A stretch of 56,311 bases of DNA from positions 1 through 56,311 of the forward strand of contig JAFTFT010000024.1 in NCBI GenBank assembly GCA_017458335.1, given 5' to 3'. This document shows positions 1 to 8,594 of the stretch, piece by piece. The translations under genes were made by a program, and so were the position numbers. The DNA is from Oscillospiraceae bacterium. GTDB lineage: Bacteria > Bacillota > Clostridia > Oscillospirales > Oscillospiraceae. Under the pieces are notes generated by a model. The model ran no database searches. It saw only the letters and a list, made by a program, of their open reading frames with translations, and was not told the origin of the DNA. Every line of letters begins with the position of its first letter. Within the stretch, counting starts at the first letter, position 1.

Positions 1-1
1 A

Positions 2-105
2 AGGCCAGAGCTGAAAAAGCGTGGCAGACCCAGAAAAGAGCCAGTAGAGGATAAGCCAAAAAGACCTCGTGGCAGGCCGCCTAAGAACAAGGAAAAAGCC
101 ATTGA

Positions 106-118
<13 letters not shown>
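2..118 (+). CDS. C-terminal tail of an unknown AT-hook protein (partial)
   Basis: An open frame enters from the left edge and stops at TAG 116-118, giving 38 residues. It contains two Gly-Arg-Pro cores in basic surroundings (KKRGRPRKEP near residues 5-14 and RPRGRPPKNK near 22-31), the pattern of AT-hook minor-groove DNA-binding peptides. Nothing else of the protein is visible, so no function is assigned. It lies just upstream of recombinase-like sequence and shares its AT-rich composition, so it probably belongs to the same mobile element. The short length means chance cannot be excluded. Confidence 0.4.
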
Positions 119-650
<532 letters not shown>

Positions 651-680
651 ATATTCAATTGCTCCCTCAAGAGCTTGTAT

Positions 681-709
681 ATAATAGCACGGGGAAGATG
701 CATTGTCAA
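681..709 (-). promoter_or_regulatory. Sigma-A promoter of tRNA-fMet
   Basis: On the minus strand, -35 TTGACA (704-709) and -10 TATTAT (681-686) are separated by 17 nt. The -10 lies about 31 nt upstream of the tRNA 5' end. Confidence 0.85.
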
Positions 710-1047
710 GTGTTTTTTACAGAAAAAGCGATTCCAGCCGGGATTCCAGTCAATCTGCCGGTTTTGGTTGACAAAGACAGATCAAATCGTTAGAATATGC
801 AAAGGGTTTTATAAGGGGACTACTTATATGATCCGTGAATGAAAGCAGCTGCACGAAAGAAGGGGGACGGCAGAAGATCGGCAGATGCCAGCGCCAGGAC
901 CGGAAACGGTTGACGAGGATTGACAGTGATCGAAAGACTCGGCGGATGCTGTCACGGCTATTGTGAGTCGTCAGAGCGAAAACAAAAAACAGAATCAACA
1001 CTGTAACAGAATTTCGCCCGGCACAGGAAAGCTCAAATCAGAATGTT
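710..1047. other. Gene-free stretch upstream of nagB
   Basis: No convincing coding frame, RNA gene or terminator is seen here. A TTGACA occurs near 920 but has no good -10 partner. The nagB promoter was not located with confidence. Confidence 0.5.
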
Positions 1048-1060
1048 AGGAGATAAAGCA

Positions 1061-1852
1061 ATGAGAGTTGTTATTCAGGAAGATTACAATAAAATGTGCA
1101 AATGGGCTGCGGATTACATCGCGGCGAAGATCAACGCCCACAAGGAAGCAAGACCCTTTGTTCTGGGCCTGCCCACCGGCTCTTCCCCGATCGGGGTGTA
1201 TCAGGAGCTGATCAAGAAGAACAAAGCCGGCGAGCTGAGCTTTGCCAATGTTGTGACCTTCAACATGGACGAGTACCTTGGCCTGCCACATGAACATGAT
1301 CAGAGCTACTGGTATTTCATGCATGACAATTTCTTCGATCATCTCATCGATATGAAACCCGAGAACATCAACATCCTCAACGGCATGACCGACGACCCAG
1401 AAGGGGAGTGTGCCCGCTATGAAGAGAAGATCGCCTCTTACGGCGGAATCGACCTCTTTATGGGCGGTATCGGTGTGGACGGCCACCTTGCCTTCAACGA
1501 GCCCTTCACCTCTCTGAGCTCCAGAACCGGCGTCCGTGACCTGACCACGGACACGCGGATTGTGAACTCCCGCTTCTTCGGCAACGACCCGGAGAAGGTA
1601 CCGGCACAGGCCCTTTCCGTCGGCATCGGGACCGTAACGGACTCGAAGGAAGTCCTGGTGCTCATCAGCGGACACAACAAGGCACGCGCCTTGGCCGCGA
1701 CGGTCGAGGGCAGCGTCAGCCAGAAGTGGACCTGCAGCGCCCTGCAGATGCACAACGGCGCGATCATCGCCTGCGATGAGGCCGCCTGCGGCGAGCTCAC
1801 CGTCGACACTTATAAGTACTTCCTGGATATCGAGAAGAAGGAAAGACTCTGA
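1061..1852 (+). CDS. nagB: Glucosamine-6-phosphate deaminase
   Basis: A cytoplasmic enzyme that converts glucosamine-6-phosphate to fructose-6-phosphate and ammonia, feeding amino sugars into glycolysis. The 263-residue protein has family hallmarks: the phosphate-binding GLPTGSSPIG (36-45), NMDEY with Asp70, and GVDGHLAFNEP with Asp140, His142 and Glu147, matching the E. coli catalytic set Asp72/Asp141/His143/Glu148. I chose ATG 1061 (MRVVIQ) because AGGAG at 1048-1052 lies 8 nt before it; the in-frame ATG at 1043 lies upstream of that site. There is no adjacent nagA. It appears to be monocistronic, with the next gene on the opposite strand. Confidence 0.96.
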   Translation: MRVVIQEDYNKMCKWAADYIAAKINAHKEARPFVLGLPTGSSPIGVYQELIKKNKAGELSFANVVTFNMDEYLGLPHEHDQSYWYFMHDNFFDHLIDMKPENINILNGMTDDPEGECARYEEKIASYGGIDLFMGGIGVDGHLAFNEPFTSLSSRTGVRDLTTDTRIVNSRFFGNDPEKVPAQALSVGIGTVTDSKEVLVLISGHNKARALAATVEGSVSQKWTCSALQMHNGAIIACDEAACGELTVDTYKYFLDIEKKERL

Positions 1853-1951
1853 GAAAAGGCTTCCACGGCTTCCATATCTGATCATAACAGAAAGCAGCCA
1901 TCGGCACATGCATGCCGGTGGCTGTTTTGACAATGCGCAGAGGAAGGAGTC

Positions 1952-2905
1952 TTATGAATTCCGGACCTGCAGGTTCTCCATTTTTTCATTGAGCCAGTTG
2001 AGGATATCCTGCATGACGTCGTTGCGGTTGATCTCATTGAGCATCTCATGCCGCCCACCCGGGTAGAGGCGGATCATGACGTCCTTCAGGCCTGACCGGC
2101 AGAAAGCCTTGTAGGCCGTCTCAACCCCCGCACCGTAGTCGCCGACCGGGTCCTCGGCGCCGGACATGAAATAAATCGGGGCATCTTTGTTCATCCTGCT
2201 GATGTTTTTCTGATTGGTCAGGAACTTCAACCCGCCCATCATGTCGCGGTAGAGACTGGTCTTGCAGACAAAGCCGCAGAGGGGATCGGCGATATACCGG
2301 TCGACCGTTTCACTGTCTCTGCTCAGCCAGTCAAAGGACGTACGGGGATTTTCAATCCGCTTGCAGTAGGACCCGAAGGCCATGTCATTGAGCGCCTGAC
2401 CGCTGGAACGTGGACCTTTGAGCTTCGTCATAAGTTCGGCGGCCAGGTAGCCTCCGTTCACCAATGCGGGGGACTGGTGTCCGGTCCCGCTGAGGATGGC
2501 CGCGTCATAGAGATCGGGATGCAGGATCAGAAACGTGCGGGTCAGAAAGCTTCCCATGCTGTGGCCGAAGAACACATAGGGCAGGTTCGGAAACTGTTCT
2601 GTCACCTGCTCCCGGAGCTTTTTCATATCCTCGACGACATAGTTCCAGCCGTCTTTCTCGGCAAAAATACCCTGTTCCTCCAGGCGTGCAATGGACTTGC
2701 CGTGACCGAGATGGTCGTTTCCGACGGCGACAAAACCGTTTTCCGCCAGAAAGCGCATGAAGTCCTCATAGCGGTTGATGTGCTCGGCAATACCGTGCGC
2801 GATCTGGACGATGCCTCTGGGGGCCCCGTCCGGTGTGCAGATTCGGGCGTGAATCTGGTTCTTCCCCGTAGAGGACTCATAATAGAAATCCCGGAATTCA
2901 GGCAT
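1952..2905 (-). CDS. Alpha/beta hydrolase, monoacylglycerol lipase/lysophospholipase-like
   Basis: 317 residues with the serine aminopeptidase S33 (Hydrolase_4) fold. A nucleophile elbow GHSMG places Ser116, the acid is likely Asp252 in SGAEDP, and the base is His286 in GGRHEM. The N-terminal HGIAEHINRYEDF and VGNDHLGHGKS are typical of PldB/monoglyceride-lipase-type proteins acting on lysophospholipids or monoacylglycerols; the substrate is inferred only. The start is MPEF at 2905 because GGAGAGGAG lies just upstream on the minus strand. No signal peptide is seen, so it is probably cytoplasmic. It is divergent from dut. Confidence 0.88.
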   Translation of the reverse strand: MPEFRDFYYESSTGKNQIHARICTPDGAPRGIVQIAHGIAEHINRYEDFMRFLAENGFVAVGNDHLGHGKSIARLEEQGIFAEKDGWNYVVEDMKKLREQVTEQFPNLPYVFFGHSMGSFLTRTFLILHPDLYDAAILSGTGHQSPALVNGGYLAAELMTKLKGPRSSGQALNDMAFGSYCKRIENPRTSFDWLSRDSETVDRYIADPLCGFVCKTSLYRDMMGGLKFLTNQKNISRMNKDAPIYFMSGAEDPVGDYGAGVETAYKAFCRSGLKDVMIRLYPGGRHEMLNEINRNDVMQDILNWLNEKMENLQVRNS

Positions 2906-3007
2906 GGTTTTTTCTCCTCTCCTATGATATAGTAAGATGATTGATGACACAATTCTACTCTCAGAACTGTGATTCGTCAAGAAACATGCAGGACGGAGTG
3001 TACAGAG

Positions 3008-3442
3008 ATGACGATCAAAGTGAAAAAAGTCAGCCCGACGGCCGTGATTCCGACACACGGAAGCAGCTTCTCGGCGGGCTATGACCTCTATGCGGATCTT
3101 CCGGAAGCGCTGGTCATCATGCCGCATGCCACCGTGACGGTGGACACGGGGCTGAAATTCGAGCTGCCGGAAGGTTATTTCGCGGGGATTTTTGCCCGCA
3201 GCGGCATTGCCACCCGGGAAGGCCTGCGCCCGGCCAACTGTGTCGGGGTGTGCGATTCGGATTACCGCGGCAACTATATGGTCGCGCTGCACAATGACTC
3301 GGAGGAACCCCGGACGGTGACCCCGCACGAGAAGATTGCCCAGATGATCGTGATGCCATACCTTCCCCTGGAGTTTGAAGAGGCGGAGGAACTGAGCGAT
3401 ACGGTCAGAGGCGAGGGCGGTTTCGGCAGCACGGGAACGTGA
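3008..3442 (+). CDS. dut: dUTP diphosphatase (dUTPase)
   Basis: Hydrolyses dUTP to dUMP and pyrophosphate, keeping uracil out of DNA and supplying dTMP synthesis. The 144 residues match the trimeric dUTPase family in order: motif 1 AGYDLYA (23-29), motif 2 ARSGIA (63-68, usually GRSG), motif 3 GVCDSDYRGNY (80-90) with the uracil-contacting Tyr86 region, and motif 5 RGEGGFGSTGT (134-144), the P-loop-like C-terminal arm. I chose ATG 3008 because GGAG at 2995-2998 precedes it by 9 nt. The gene stands alone between two minus-strand genes. Confidence 0.95.
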   Translation: MTIKVKKVSPTAVIPTHGSSFSAGYDLYADLPEALVIMPHATVTVDTGLKFELPEGYFAGIFARSGIATREGLRPANCVGVCDSDYRGNYMVALHNDSEEPRTVTPHEKIAQMIVMPYLPLEFEEAEELSDTVRGEGGFGSTGT

Positions 3443-3519
3443 CTCCCGCGCCGCGGCCAATGCTGCAGCCGCCGGCGTGACCGCCCTGCCGGACAGCCGG
3501 GCGGGGGCGGCAGGTGCAT

Positions 3520-3550
3520 AGAAAAATACCCCCGCAGAAGCAGGGGTATT
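3520..3550 (-). terminator. Intrinsic terminator of ackA
   Basis: Hairpin with arms ATACCCC and GGGGTAT around a GC-AGAA-GC core. On the minus strand it is followed by TATTTTTC. It lies between the convergent dut and ackA genes and may work weakly in both directions. Confidence 0.8.
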
Positions 3551-3576
3551 CTCTTAGGAACTGCCGTCCCGGATAA

Positions 3577-4773
3577 TCAGGCGACGATGTCTCTGGTATC
3601 GCGGGCGATGACGAGCTCCTCGTTGGTCGGAATGACAAAGACCTTGACCTTGGAGTCGGGGGTGGAGATCATGATGTCCTCGCCGCGTTTGGAGTTGGCT
3701 TCCGAATCGATCTCGACACCGAGGTAGCCAAAGTAGCTGCTGATGGCGGCGCGGGTCTCGGCGCTGTTCTCGCCGACACCGGCGGTGTAGATGATGGCGT
3801 CGACGCCGTTCATCGCGGCGACATAGGAACCGGCGACCTTGGCCACCCAGTAATGGAACATGTCGAGCGCGAGTCTTGCGCGGTCGTTGCCCTTTTCAGC
3901 GGCGGCATCCAGATCACGGAAGTCGGAGGACACGCCGGAGACGCCCAGCACGCCGGACTTCTTGTTCAGAATGTTCAGCATCTCATCGATGCTGTAGCCG
4001 TACTTGTTCATCAGAAACTGGATGACACCGGCGTCCAGATCACCGCAGCGGGTGCCCATCGGCAGACCGACCAGCGGCGTGAAGCCCATGGAGGTATCCA
4101 CGCACTTGCCGTGATCGATGGCACAGATGGAGGAACCGTTGCCCATGTGGCAGGAGATGAGCTTCAGCTCTTCAATTGGCTTGCCCATGAGCTCTGCGCA
4201 GCGGGAAGAGACATAACGGTGAGAGGTACCGTGGAAGCCGTAGCGGCGGATGCCGTCGTTCTGATAATACTCATAGGGGAGCGCATACATGTAGGCCTTG
4301 CCGGGCATGGTCTGATGGAAGGCGGTATCGAACACGGCGACCATGGGAACATCGCCCATCACGGCCTTGCAGGCATTGATGCCGGTGATGTTGGCCGGGT
4401 TATGCAGCGGGGCAAACGGCGTGCACTCTTCCAGAGCCGCCATAACGGCATCGTCGATTTTGACAGAGCTGGCAAACTTCTCACCACCGTGAACGACGCG
4501 GTGACCGACGGCGTCGATCTCGCTCATGGAAGCGACAACACCGTACTCGGCGCTGGTGAGCTTGTCGATGACGGCGGCGATCGCTTCGGAATGGGTCGGA
4601 AGCGGGAGATCCTCATTGAAGACGGGCTTGCCGCCGACCAGCGGGGTGTGCTTCAGATGACCGTCGATGCCGATGCGCTCGCAGAGGCCCTTCGCCATGA
4701 CCTGCTCGGTCTCCATGTCGATCAGCTGATACTTCAGAGAAGAACTGCCTGCGTTGATGACCAGAATTTTCAT
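3577..4773 (-). CDS. ackA: Acetate kinase
   Basis: Interconverts acetyl phosphate plus ADP with acetate plus ATP, the ATP-yielding step of acetate fermentation. The full-length 398-residue protein has the ASKHA-fold signatures: N-terminal [17 protein letters not shown] near 91, DTAFHQ near 148 with the catalytic Asp, the HMGNGSS phosphate loop, and the family's GVLGVSG and YTAGVGEN motifs. The start has AGGAA upstream on the minus strand. The usual partner pta is not adjacent. It is divergent from tmcAL, an arrangement I recall from other Clostridia. Confidence 0.97.
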   Translation of the reverse strand: MKILVINAGSSSLKYQLIDMETEQVMAKGLCERIGIDGHLKHTPLVGGKPVFNEDLPLPTHSEAIAAVIDKLTSAEYGVVASMSEIDAVGHRVVHGGEKFASSVKIDDAVMAALEECTPFAPLHNPANITGINACKAVMGDVPMVAVFDTAFHQTMPGKAYMYALPYEYYQNDGIRRYGFHGTSHRYVSSRCAELMGKPIEELKLISCHMGNGSSICAIDHGKCVDTSMGFTPLVGLPMGTRCGDLDAGVIQFLMNKYGYSIDEMLNILNKKSGVLGVSGVSSDFRDLDAAAEKGNDRARLALDMFHYWVAKVAGSYVAAMNGVDAIIYTAGVGENSAETRAAISSYFGYLGVEIDSEANSKRGEDIMISTPDSKVKVFVIPTNEELVIARDTRDIVA

Positions 4774-4821
4774 GTGATGTGTTCCTTTCTATTTTTCATA
4801 ACTCGTGGGAATACGTATCAT

Positions 4822-4835
4822 GGTACCATGGTACC
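4822..4835. promoter_or_regulatory. Perfect 14-bp palindrome in the ackA/tmcAL divergent region
   Basis: GGTACCATGGTACC is a perfect inverted repeat inside the 134-bp divergent intergenic region. It lies just downstream of a plausible minus-strand promoter for ackA (TTGCGC, 17-nt spacer, TAGAAT, about 4854-4882). The position suits a repressor operator, but no regulator is identified. Confidence 0.4.
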
Positions 4836-4907
4836 GTTATATGACGCGAACGTCTCTATTCTATACACTTTGATGAAAAAGCGCAAGTCTTTTTTCAGGA
4901 GAAGATG

Positions 4908-6209
4908 ATGAAAACAATCGGAATTGTGGCGGAATATAACCCCTTTCATCTGGGACATGCTCTGCAGATCCGGGAGAGCCGCAGAATCGTGGAGGCAGAG
5001 GGAGAAGAGACGGCCGTGGTTGCCGTCATGAGCGGCGACTTTGTCCAGCGGGGCGAGGCGGCGGTGTTCTCCAAGTACGCCCGGGCGGAAGCGGCCTGCC
5101 GGAGCGGTGCGGACCTGGTGGTGGAGCTTCCGCTGCCATGGGTTCTCTCCTCCGCCGAGGGCTTCGCCGAAGGTGCCGTGTCGATTCTGGCGGATCTTGG
5201 CGCGGAGGTTCTGTCTTTTGGTTGTGAGACAGGAGACAGCCGGTCCGGAAGCGAGGACCCGGGGGAGAAAGAAGCGGAAGCGGAAAGCGGGCCGCCGGCG
5301 GCACAGACACGGTTGCGGGAACTGGAGGAAGCGGCGGAACTGATCGCCGCGCCGGGCTTTACGGACGAGGTCCTGAAGCGGCTGAAGGCAGAACCGGGGC
5401 AGAGCTTTGCTGCGGCGCGCCAGGCCTGCGCAGAGGAAATACTAGGGAAAAAACTGTCCGTTCTGCAGCAACCGAACAGCATCCTGGCACTGGAATACCT
5501 GAAAGCGATCAGAGTGTTTCAGCTGCCTCTCACCCCCTTGGTGATTCCGCGCCGGGGCGCCGGGCACGACGAGCGGGGAGAGAACCCGATTCCCTCCGCT
5601 TCCGAGCTCCGGGACCGCCTCCGCGGCGGCCGCGGGATCGAGGGCTTTGTTCCGGAAGCGGCGGAAGAGATCTTCCGGAGAGAACGGCAGCAGGGAAGAT
5701 GCGCTGCGGACCCGTCGGAACAGGGAAGGCTCCTTCTTTCAAGACTGAGATGGCTCGGAGAAGAGGAGTTCCGGAATCTGCCGGATGCGGGAGACGGACT
5801 CGGAAACCGCCTGTACGGCGCCGTGAAGACCGAGACAAGCTATGAAGAGGTTCTGAAAGCGGCTTCGACCCGCCGCTATCCGCTGGCGAGGATCCGCCGC
5901 CTGTGCTTCTGCGCGGCGCTCGGTGTACCGGCCGGTGCCGCCGCTGGCAGACCGCCCTATGCCCGTATCCTGGCTTTGAACGAACGGGGAAGAAGGATCC
6001 TTCGCGATGTGGAAGAAAAGCGGGAACGCTCCGGAAACGGGATCCCGATCCTGAATAAGCCGGCGCATGTCCGGGAACTGGGCGGCAGGGCAGAGGCAAT
6101 CTTCCGCCTGGGGGCTCAGGCGCACGACTTTTATACCCTTCTCTTTCCGGAGGAAACCGAGCGCCGGTGCGGAGAGGACTGGCGGAGAGGTCCGACCGTT
6201 TGTTCATAA
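4908..6209 (+). CDS. tmcAL: tRNA(Met) cytidine acetate ligase (TmcAL/YlbM family)
   Basis: TmcAL activates acetate with ATP and acetylates C34 of elongator tRNA-Met. The N-terminus MKTIGIVAEYNPFHLGHALQ carries the nucleotidyltransferase HxGH motif (HLGH 14-17), followed by MSGDFVQRGE and the ADLVVELP strand typical of the family. At about 433 residues it is slightly longer than usual; an acidic low-complexity insert lies near residues 108-130. ATG 4905 and 4908 are both possible; AGGAG at 4897-4901 favours 4908. Its small substrate, acetate, is made by the divergent neighbour AckA. Confidence 0.9.
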   Translation: MKTIGIVAEYNPFHLGHALQIRESRRIVEAEGEETAVVAVMSGDFVQRGEAAVFSKYARAEAACRSGADLVVELPLPWVLSSAEGFAEGAVSILADLGAEVLSFGCETGDSRSGSEDPGEKEAEAESGPPAAQTRLRELEEAAELIAAPGFTDEVLKRLKAEPGQSFAAARQACAEEILGKKLSVLQQPNSILALEYLKAIRVFQLPLTPLVIPRRGAGHDERGENPIPSASELRDRLRGGRGIEGFVPEAAEEIFRRERQQGRCAADPSEQGRLLLSRLRWLGEEEFRNLPDAGDGLGNRLYGAVKTETSYEEVLKAASTRRYPLARIRRLCFCAALGVPAGAAAGRPPYARILALNERGRRILRDVEEKRERSGNGIPILNKPAHVRELGGRAEAIFRLGAQAHDFYTLLFPEETERRCGEDWRRGPTVCS

Positions 6210-6246
6210 TTTCAAAAAATGTACAAATTTGGCAGTATATTTCGTC

Positions 6247-6286
6247 AAAATGCGCAAGTGCATTTTCGGCGATGGTGTAGTATAAT
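6247..6286 (+). promoter_or_regulatory. liv operon promoter with 7-6-7 dyad
   Basis: -10 TATAAT at 6281-6286. In place of a good -35 there is a dyad AAAATGC (6247-6253), a 6-nt spacer, GCATTTT (6260-6266), centred about 36 nt before the expected start site. The geometry resembles a CRP/FNR-type or other dimeric regulator site. Confidence 0.5.
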
Positions 6287-6362
6287 GCGTGTATCACGAC
6301 GGAAAACATTCGTCTTCCAACGACGGACAATTCCGAAACAACAATAAGATGGAGGAACAACT

Positions 6363-7517
6363 ATGAAAAAGATTCTTTCAGTCGCACTGATTCTCTGCCT
6401 GGTTCTGGCCTTGGCACCGATGGCGTTCGCGGACAACCCGGTTGTCAAGATCGGCGTGTTTGAGCCCCAGTCCGGTGACAACGGCGCCGGCGGCAAGCAG
6501 GAAGTCCTCGGTATGCAGTATGCCAACAAGCTGACCCCGACCGTCGAGATTGGCGGAACGACCTATGATGTTCAGCTGGTCTACGCCGACAACGCCTCTT
6601 CCAACGACAAGGCCCCGACCGCTGCGCAGGATCTGATCTCCAACGGCGTTTCCCTGGTGCTCGGCTCCTACGGCTCCGGTGTTTCCATCGCTGCCAGCGA
6701 CACCTTTGCCAATGCGGGTGTCCCTGCCATCGGCGTCACCTGCACCAATCCTCAGGTTACGGCGGACTGCGAGGTTTACTTCCGCATCTGCTTCCTGGAT
6801 CCGTTCCAGGGCACTGTCCTTGCAAACTTTGCCAAGAATGAGCTCGGCGCGACCAAGGCCTACTGCCTGGCCAAGCTCGGCGACGACTACTCCGGCGGTC
6901 TGTGCAACTTCTTCATCGATGCCTTCGGCAAGGAGAACTGCGTGTATGAGCAGTTCCCGGAAGGCACCTCCGATTTCTCCACCTACATCACCAACGCCCA
7001 GAACCAGGGCTGCGACGTCTTCTTCTCCCCGGTGAGCACCGAGGCCGCTGCCCAGATCATCGCAAAGGCCGACACCCAGGCCCTCGGCATGCCGATCCTG
7101 GCCGGCGATACCTGGGACTCCAACGTCATCCTGAACGCCGCGAAGGGCACCGATGTCAAGATCTGCGTCACCACCTTCTATCAGGAAGGCGCGGATGCTG
7201 AGTTTGACGCGGGCATCAAGGAGTGGATCAGATCCGATGCCACCGCTCTTGCCAACAACGGCGGCAATGACGAGCTGGCTGCCGTTACGGTCATGGGCTA
7301 TGATGCCTACTATGTTGCCCTTGAAGCCCTCAAGGCCGCCGGTTCCGTCGATCCGGAAGATGTCCTCGAGGCCATTCCTTCCGTTGAGTATGTCGGCGTC
7401 ACCGGCAACATCGCCTTCGACGACATCGGCGATGCCCTCCGTGACAGCGCTTTCGTCAAGTCCTGCAATACCGAGACGGGTGTCTGGGACTTCGTTGCGG
7501 TCGCTTCGGTTGACTGA
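6363..7517 (+). CDS. livK: Branched-chain amino acid ABC transporter, substrate-binding protein
   Basis: 384 residues with the periplasmic-binding-protein type I (LivJ/LivK) fold: VKIGVFEPQSGDNGAGGKQEVLG near the N-terminus, ligand-pocket segments LVLGSYGSGVSIAASD and GVPAIGVTCTNP. It captures leucine-type amino acids or related ligands for the permease encoded next. The signal peptide is about residues 1-23 with an AFA/D signal peptidase I site. There is no lipobox: the only N-terminal Cys is preceded by LIL. Most monoderm binding proteins are lipoproteins, so the tethering is odd. First gene of livKHMGF. The exact ligand is not predictable. Confidence 0.93.
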   Translation: MKKILSVALILCLVLALAPMAFADNPVVKIGVFEPQSGDNGAGGKQEVLGMQYANKLTPTVEIGGTTYDVQLVYADNASSNDKAPTAAQDLISNGVSLVLGSYGSGVSIAASDTFANAGVPAIGVTCTNPQVTADCEVYFRICFLDPFQGTVLANFAKNELGATKAYCLAKLGDDYSGGLCNFFIDAFGKENCVYEQFPEGTSDFSTYITNAQNQGCDVFFSPVSTEAAAQIIAKADTQALGMPILAGDTWDSNVILNAAKGTDVKICVTTFYQEGADAEFDAGIKEWIRSDATALANNGGNDELAAVTVMGYDAYYVALEALKAAGSVDPEDVLEAIPSVEYVGVTGNIAFDDIGDALRDSAFVKSCNTETGVWDFVAVASVD

Positions 7518-7558
7518 TTATCGCCGCAGACTCTGACCGGCAAGTAAAAACAATAACG

Positions 7559-7593
7559 AGTGGAGTGCGGAGCGTCCTGCTCTACACTCCACT
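7559..7593 (+). promoter_or_regulatory. Intercistronic hairpin between livK and livH
   Basis: Perfect arms AGTGGAGTG (7559-7567) and CACTCCACT (7585-7593) without a following T-run. This is typical of 3'-stabilising hairpins that let the binding protein be made in excess over the permease. Confidence 0.55.
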
Positions 7594-7658
7594 TCGTGGT
7601 AAAATGCTCTGCTAGCTGCTCGCGCAGTATTCAACCATTTCGTAAGGAGGATTCCTCC

Positions 7659-8579
7659 ATGGCAAAGACCATATTGCCTTATGTTATTTCGGGAATCTCG
7701 GTAGGCGGCCAGTATGCGCTGATTGCCATCGGATATACGATGGTGTACGGCATCCTGCGGCTGATTAACTTCGCCCACGGCGATGTGTTCATGGTTGCGG
7801 GCCTGATGATGGTGTACATGGCCGCGTCCATGCCGCTGTATATCGCGATTCCGCTGATGATCATTCTGACTGTGTTCCTCGGCTTTATGATCGAACGCGT
7901 GGCATACCGGCCGCTGCGTACGGCGCCGCGCATGTCCGTCATGATCTCTGCCATCGGTGTCAGCTATCTGATCCAGAACCTTGCGCTGTACATCACCGGA
8001 GGCCTGAACAAGAACTATCCCGCGATCCCCTGGATCTCTGACCGGGTTACGGTTTTCGGGATGGAAACCTCCCGCGTCACCATCATCACGCCGTTTCTCA
8101 CCATCGTCCTGGTGGTGCTGCTGGTGCTGCTGATCAACCATACGAAGATCGGCATGGCCATGCGGGCGGTGTCTCTGAACTTTGAAACCTCACAGCTGAT
8201 GGGCATCCGTATCAACAACGTCATCTCTGCCACGTTCATCATCGGCACCTTCCTGGCGGCGGTGGGCTCGATGCTGTTTTTCACAAACTATCCCGGTGTG
8301 GTGCCGACCTCAGGCGCGATGCCGGGCCTGAAGGCCTTTGTGGCGGCGGTGTTCGGCGGGATCGGCTCGATTCCCGGCGCGGTGATCGGCGCGTTCATCA
8401 TCGGCATTGCGGAGAGCCTGATCAAAGGCCTGGACACGATCCTGATCGTGCACGGAACCATTACCGAGCAGATCGGCTTTGCCACCTTTTCCGATGCGTT
8501 CACCTTTGTGCTGCTGATCATTGTCCTTGTGTTCAAGCCAACGGGACTCTTCGGTGAGAAGACCACCGACAAGGTCTGA
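7659..8579 (+). CDS. livH: Branched-chain amino acid ABC transporter, permease LivH
   Basis: 306-residue integral membrane protein with about eight hydrophobic segments and family signatures GGQYALIAIGYTMVYGILRLINFAHGD (N-terminal half) and GIRINNVISATFIIG with the EAA-like cytoplasmic loop before it (MAMRAVSLNFETSQLMG). It forms the translocation channel with LivM. The start at 7659 is set by AAGGAGG at 7644-7650. It is co-transcribed with livK and livM; the gap to livM is 15 nt. Confidence 0.95.
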   Translation: MAKTILPYVISGISVGGQYALIAIGYTMVYGILRLINFAHGDVFMVAGLMMVYMAASMPLYIAIPLMIILTVFLGFMIERVAYRPLRTAPRMSVMISAIGVSYLIQNLALYITGGLNKNYPAIPWISDRVTVFGMETSRVTIITPFLTIVLVVLLVLLINHTKIGMAMRAVSLNFETSQLMGIRINNVISATFIIGTFLAAVGSMLFFTNYPGVVPTSGAMPGLKAFVAAVFGGIGSIPGAVIGAFIIGIAESLIKGLDTILIVHGTITEQIGFATFSDAFTFVLLIIVLVFKPTGLFGEKTTDKV

Positions 8580-8594
8580 GGGGAGGCGAGTGAA

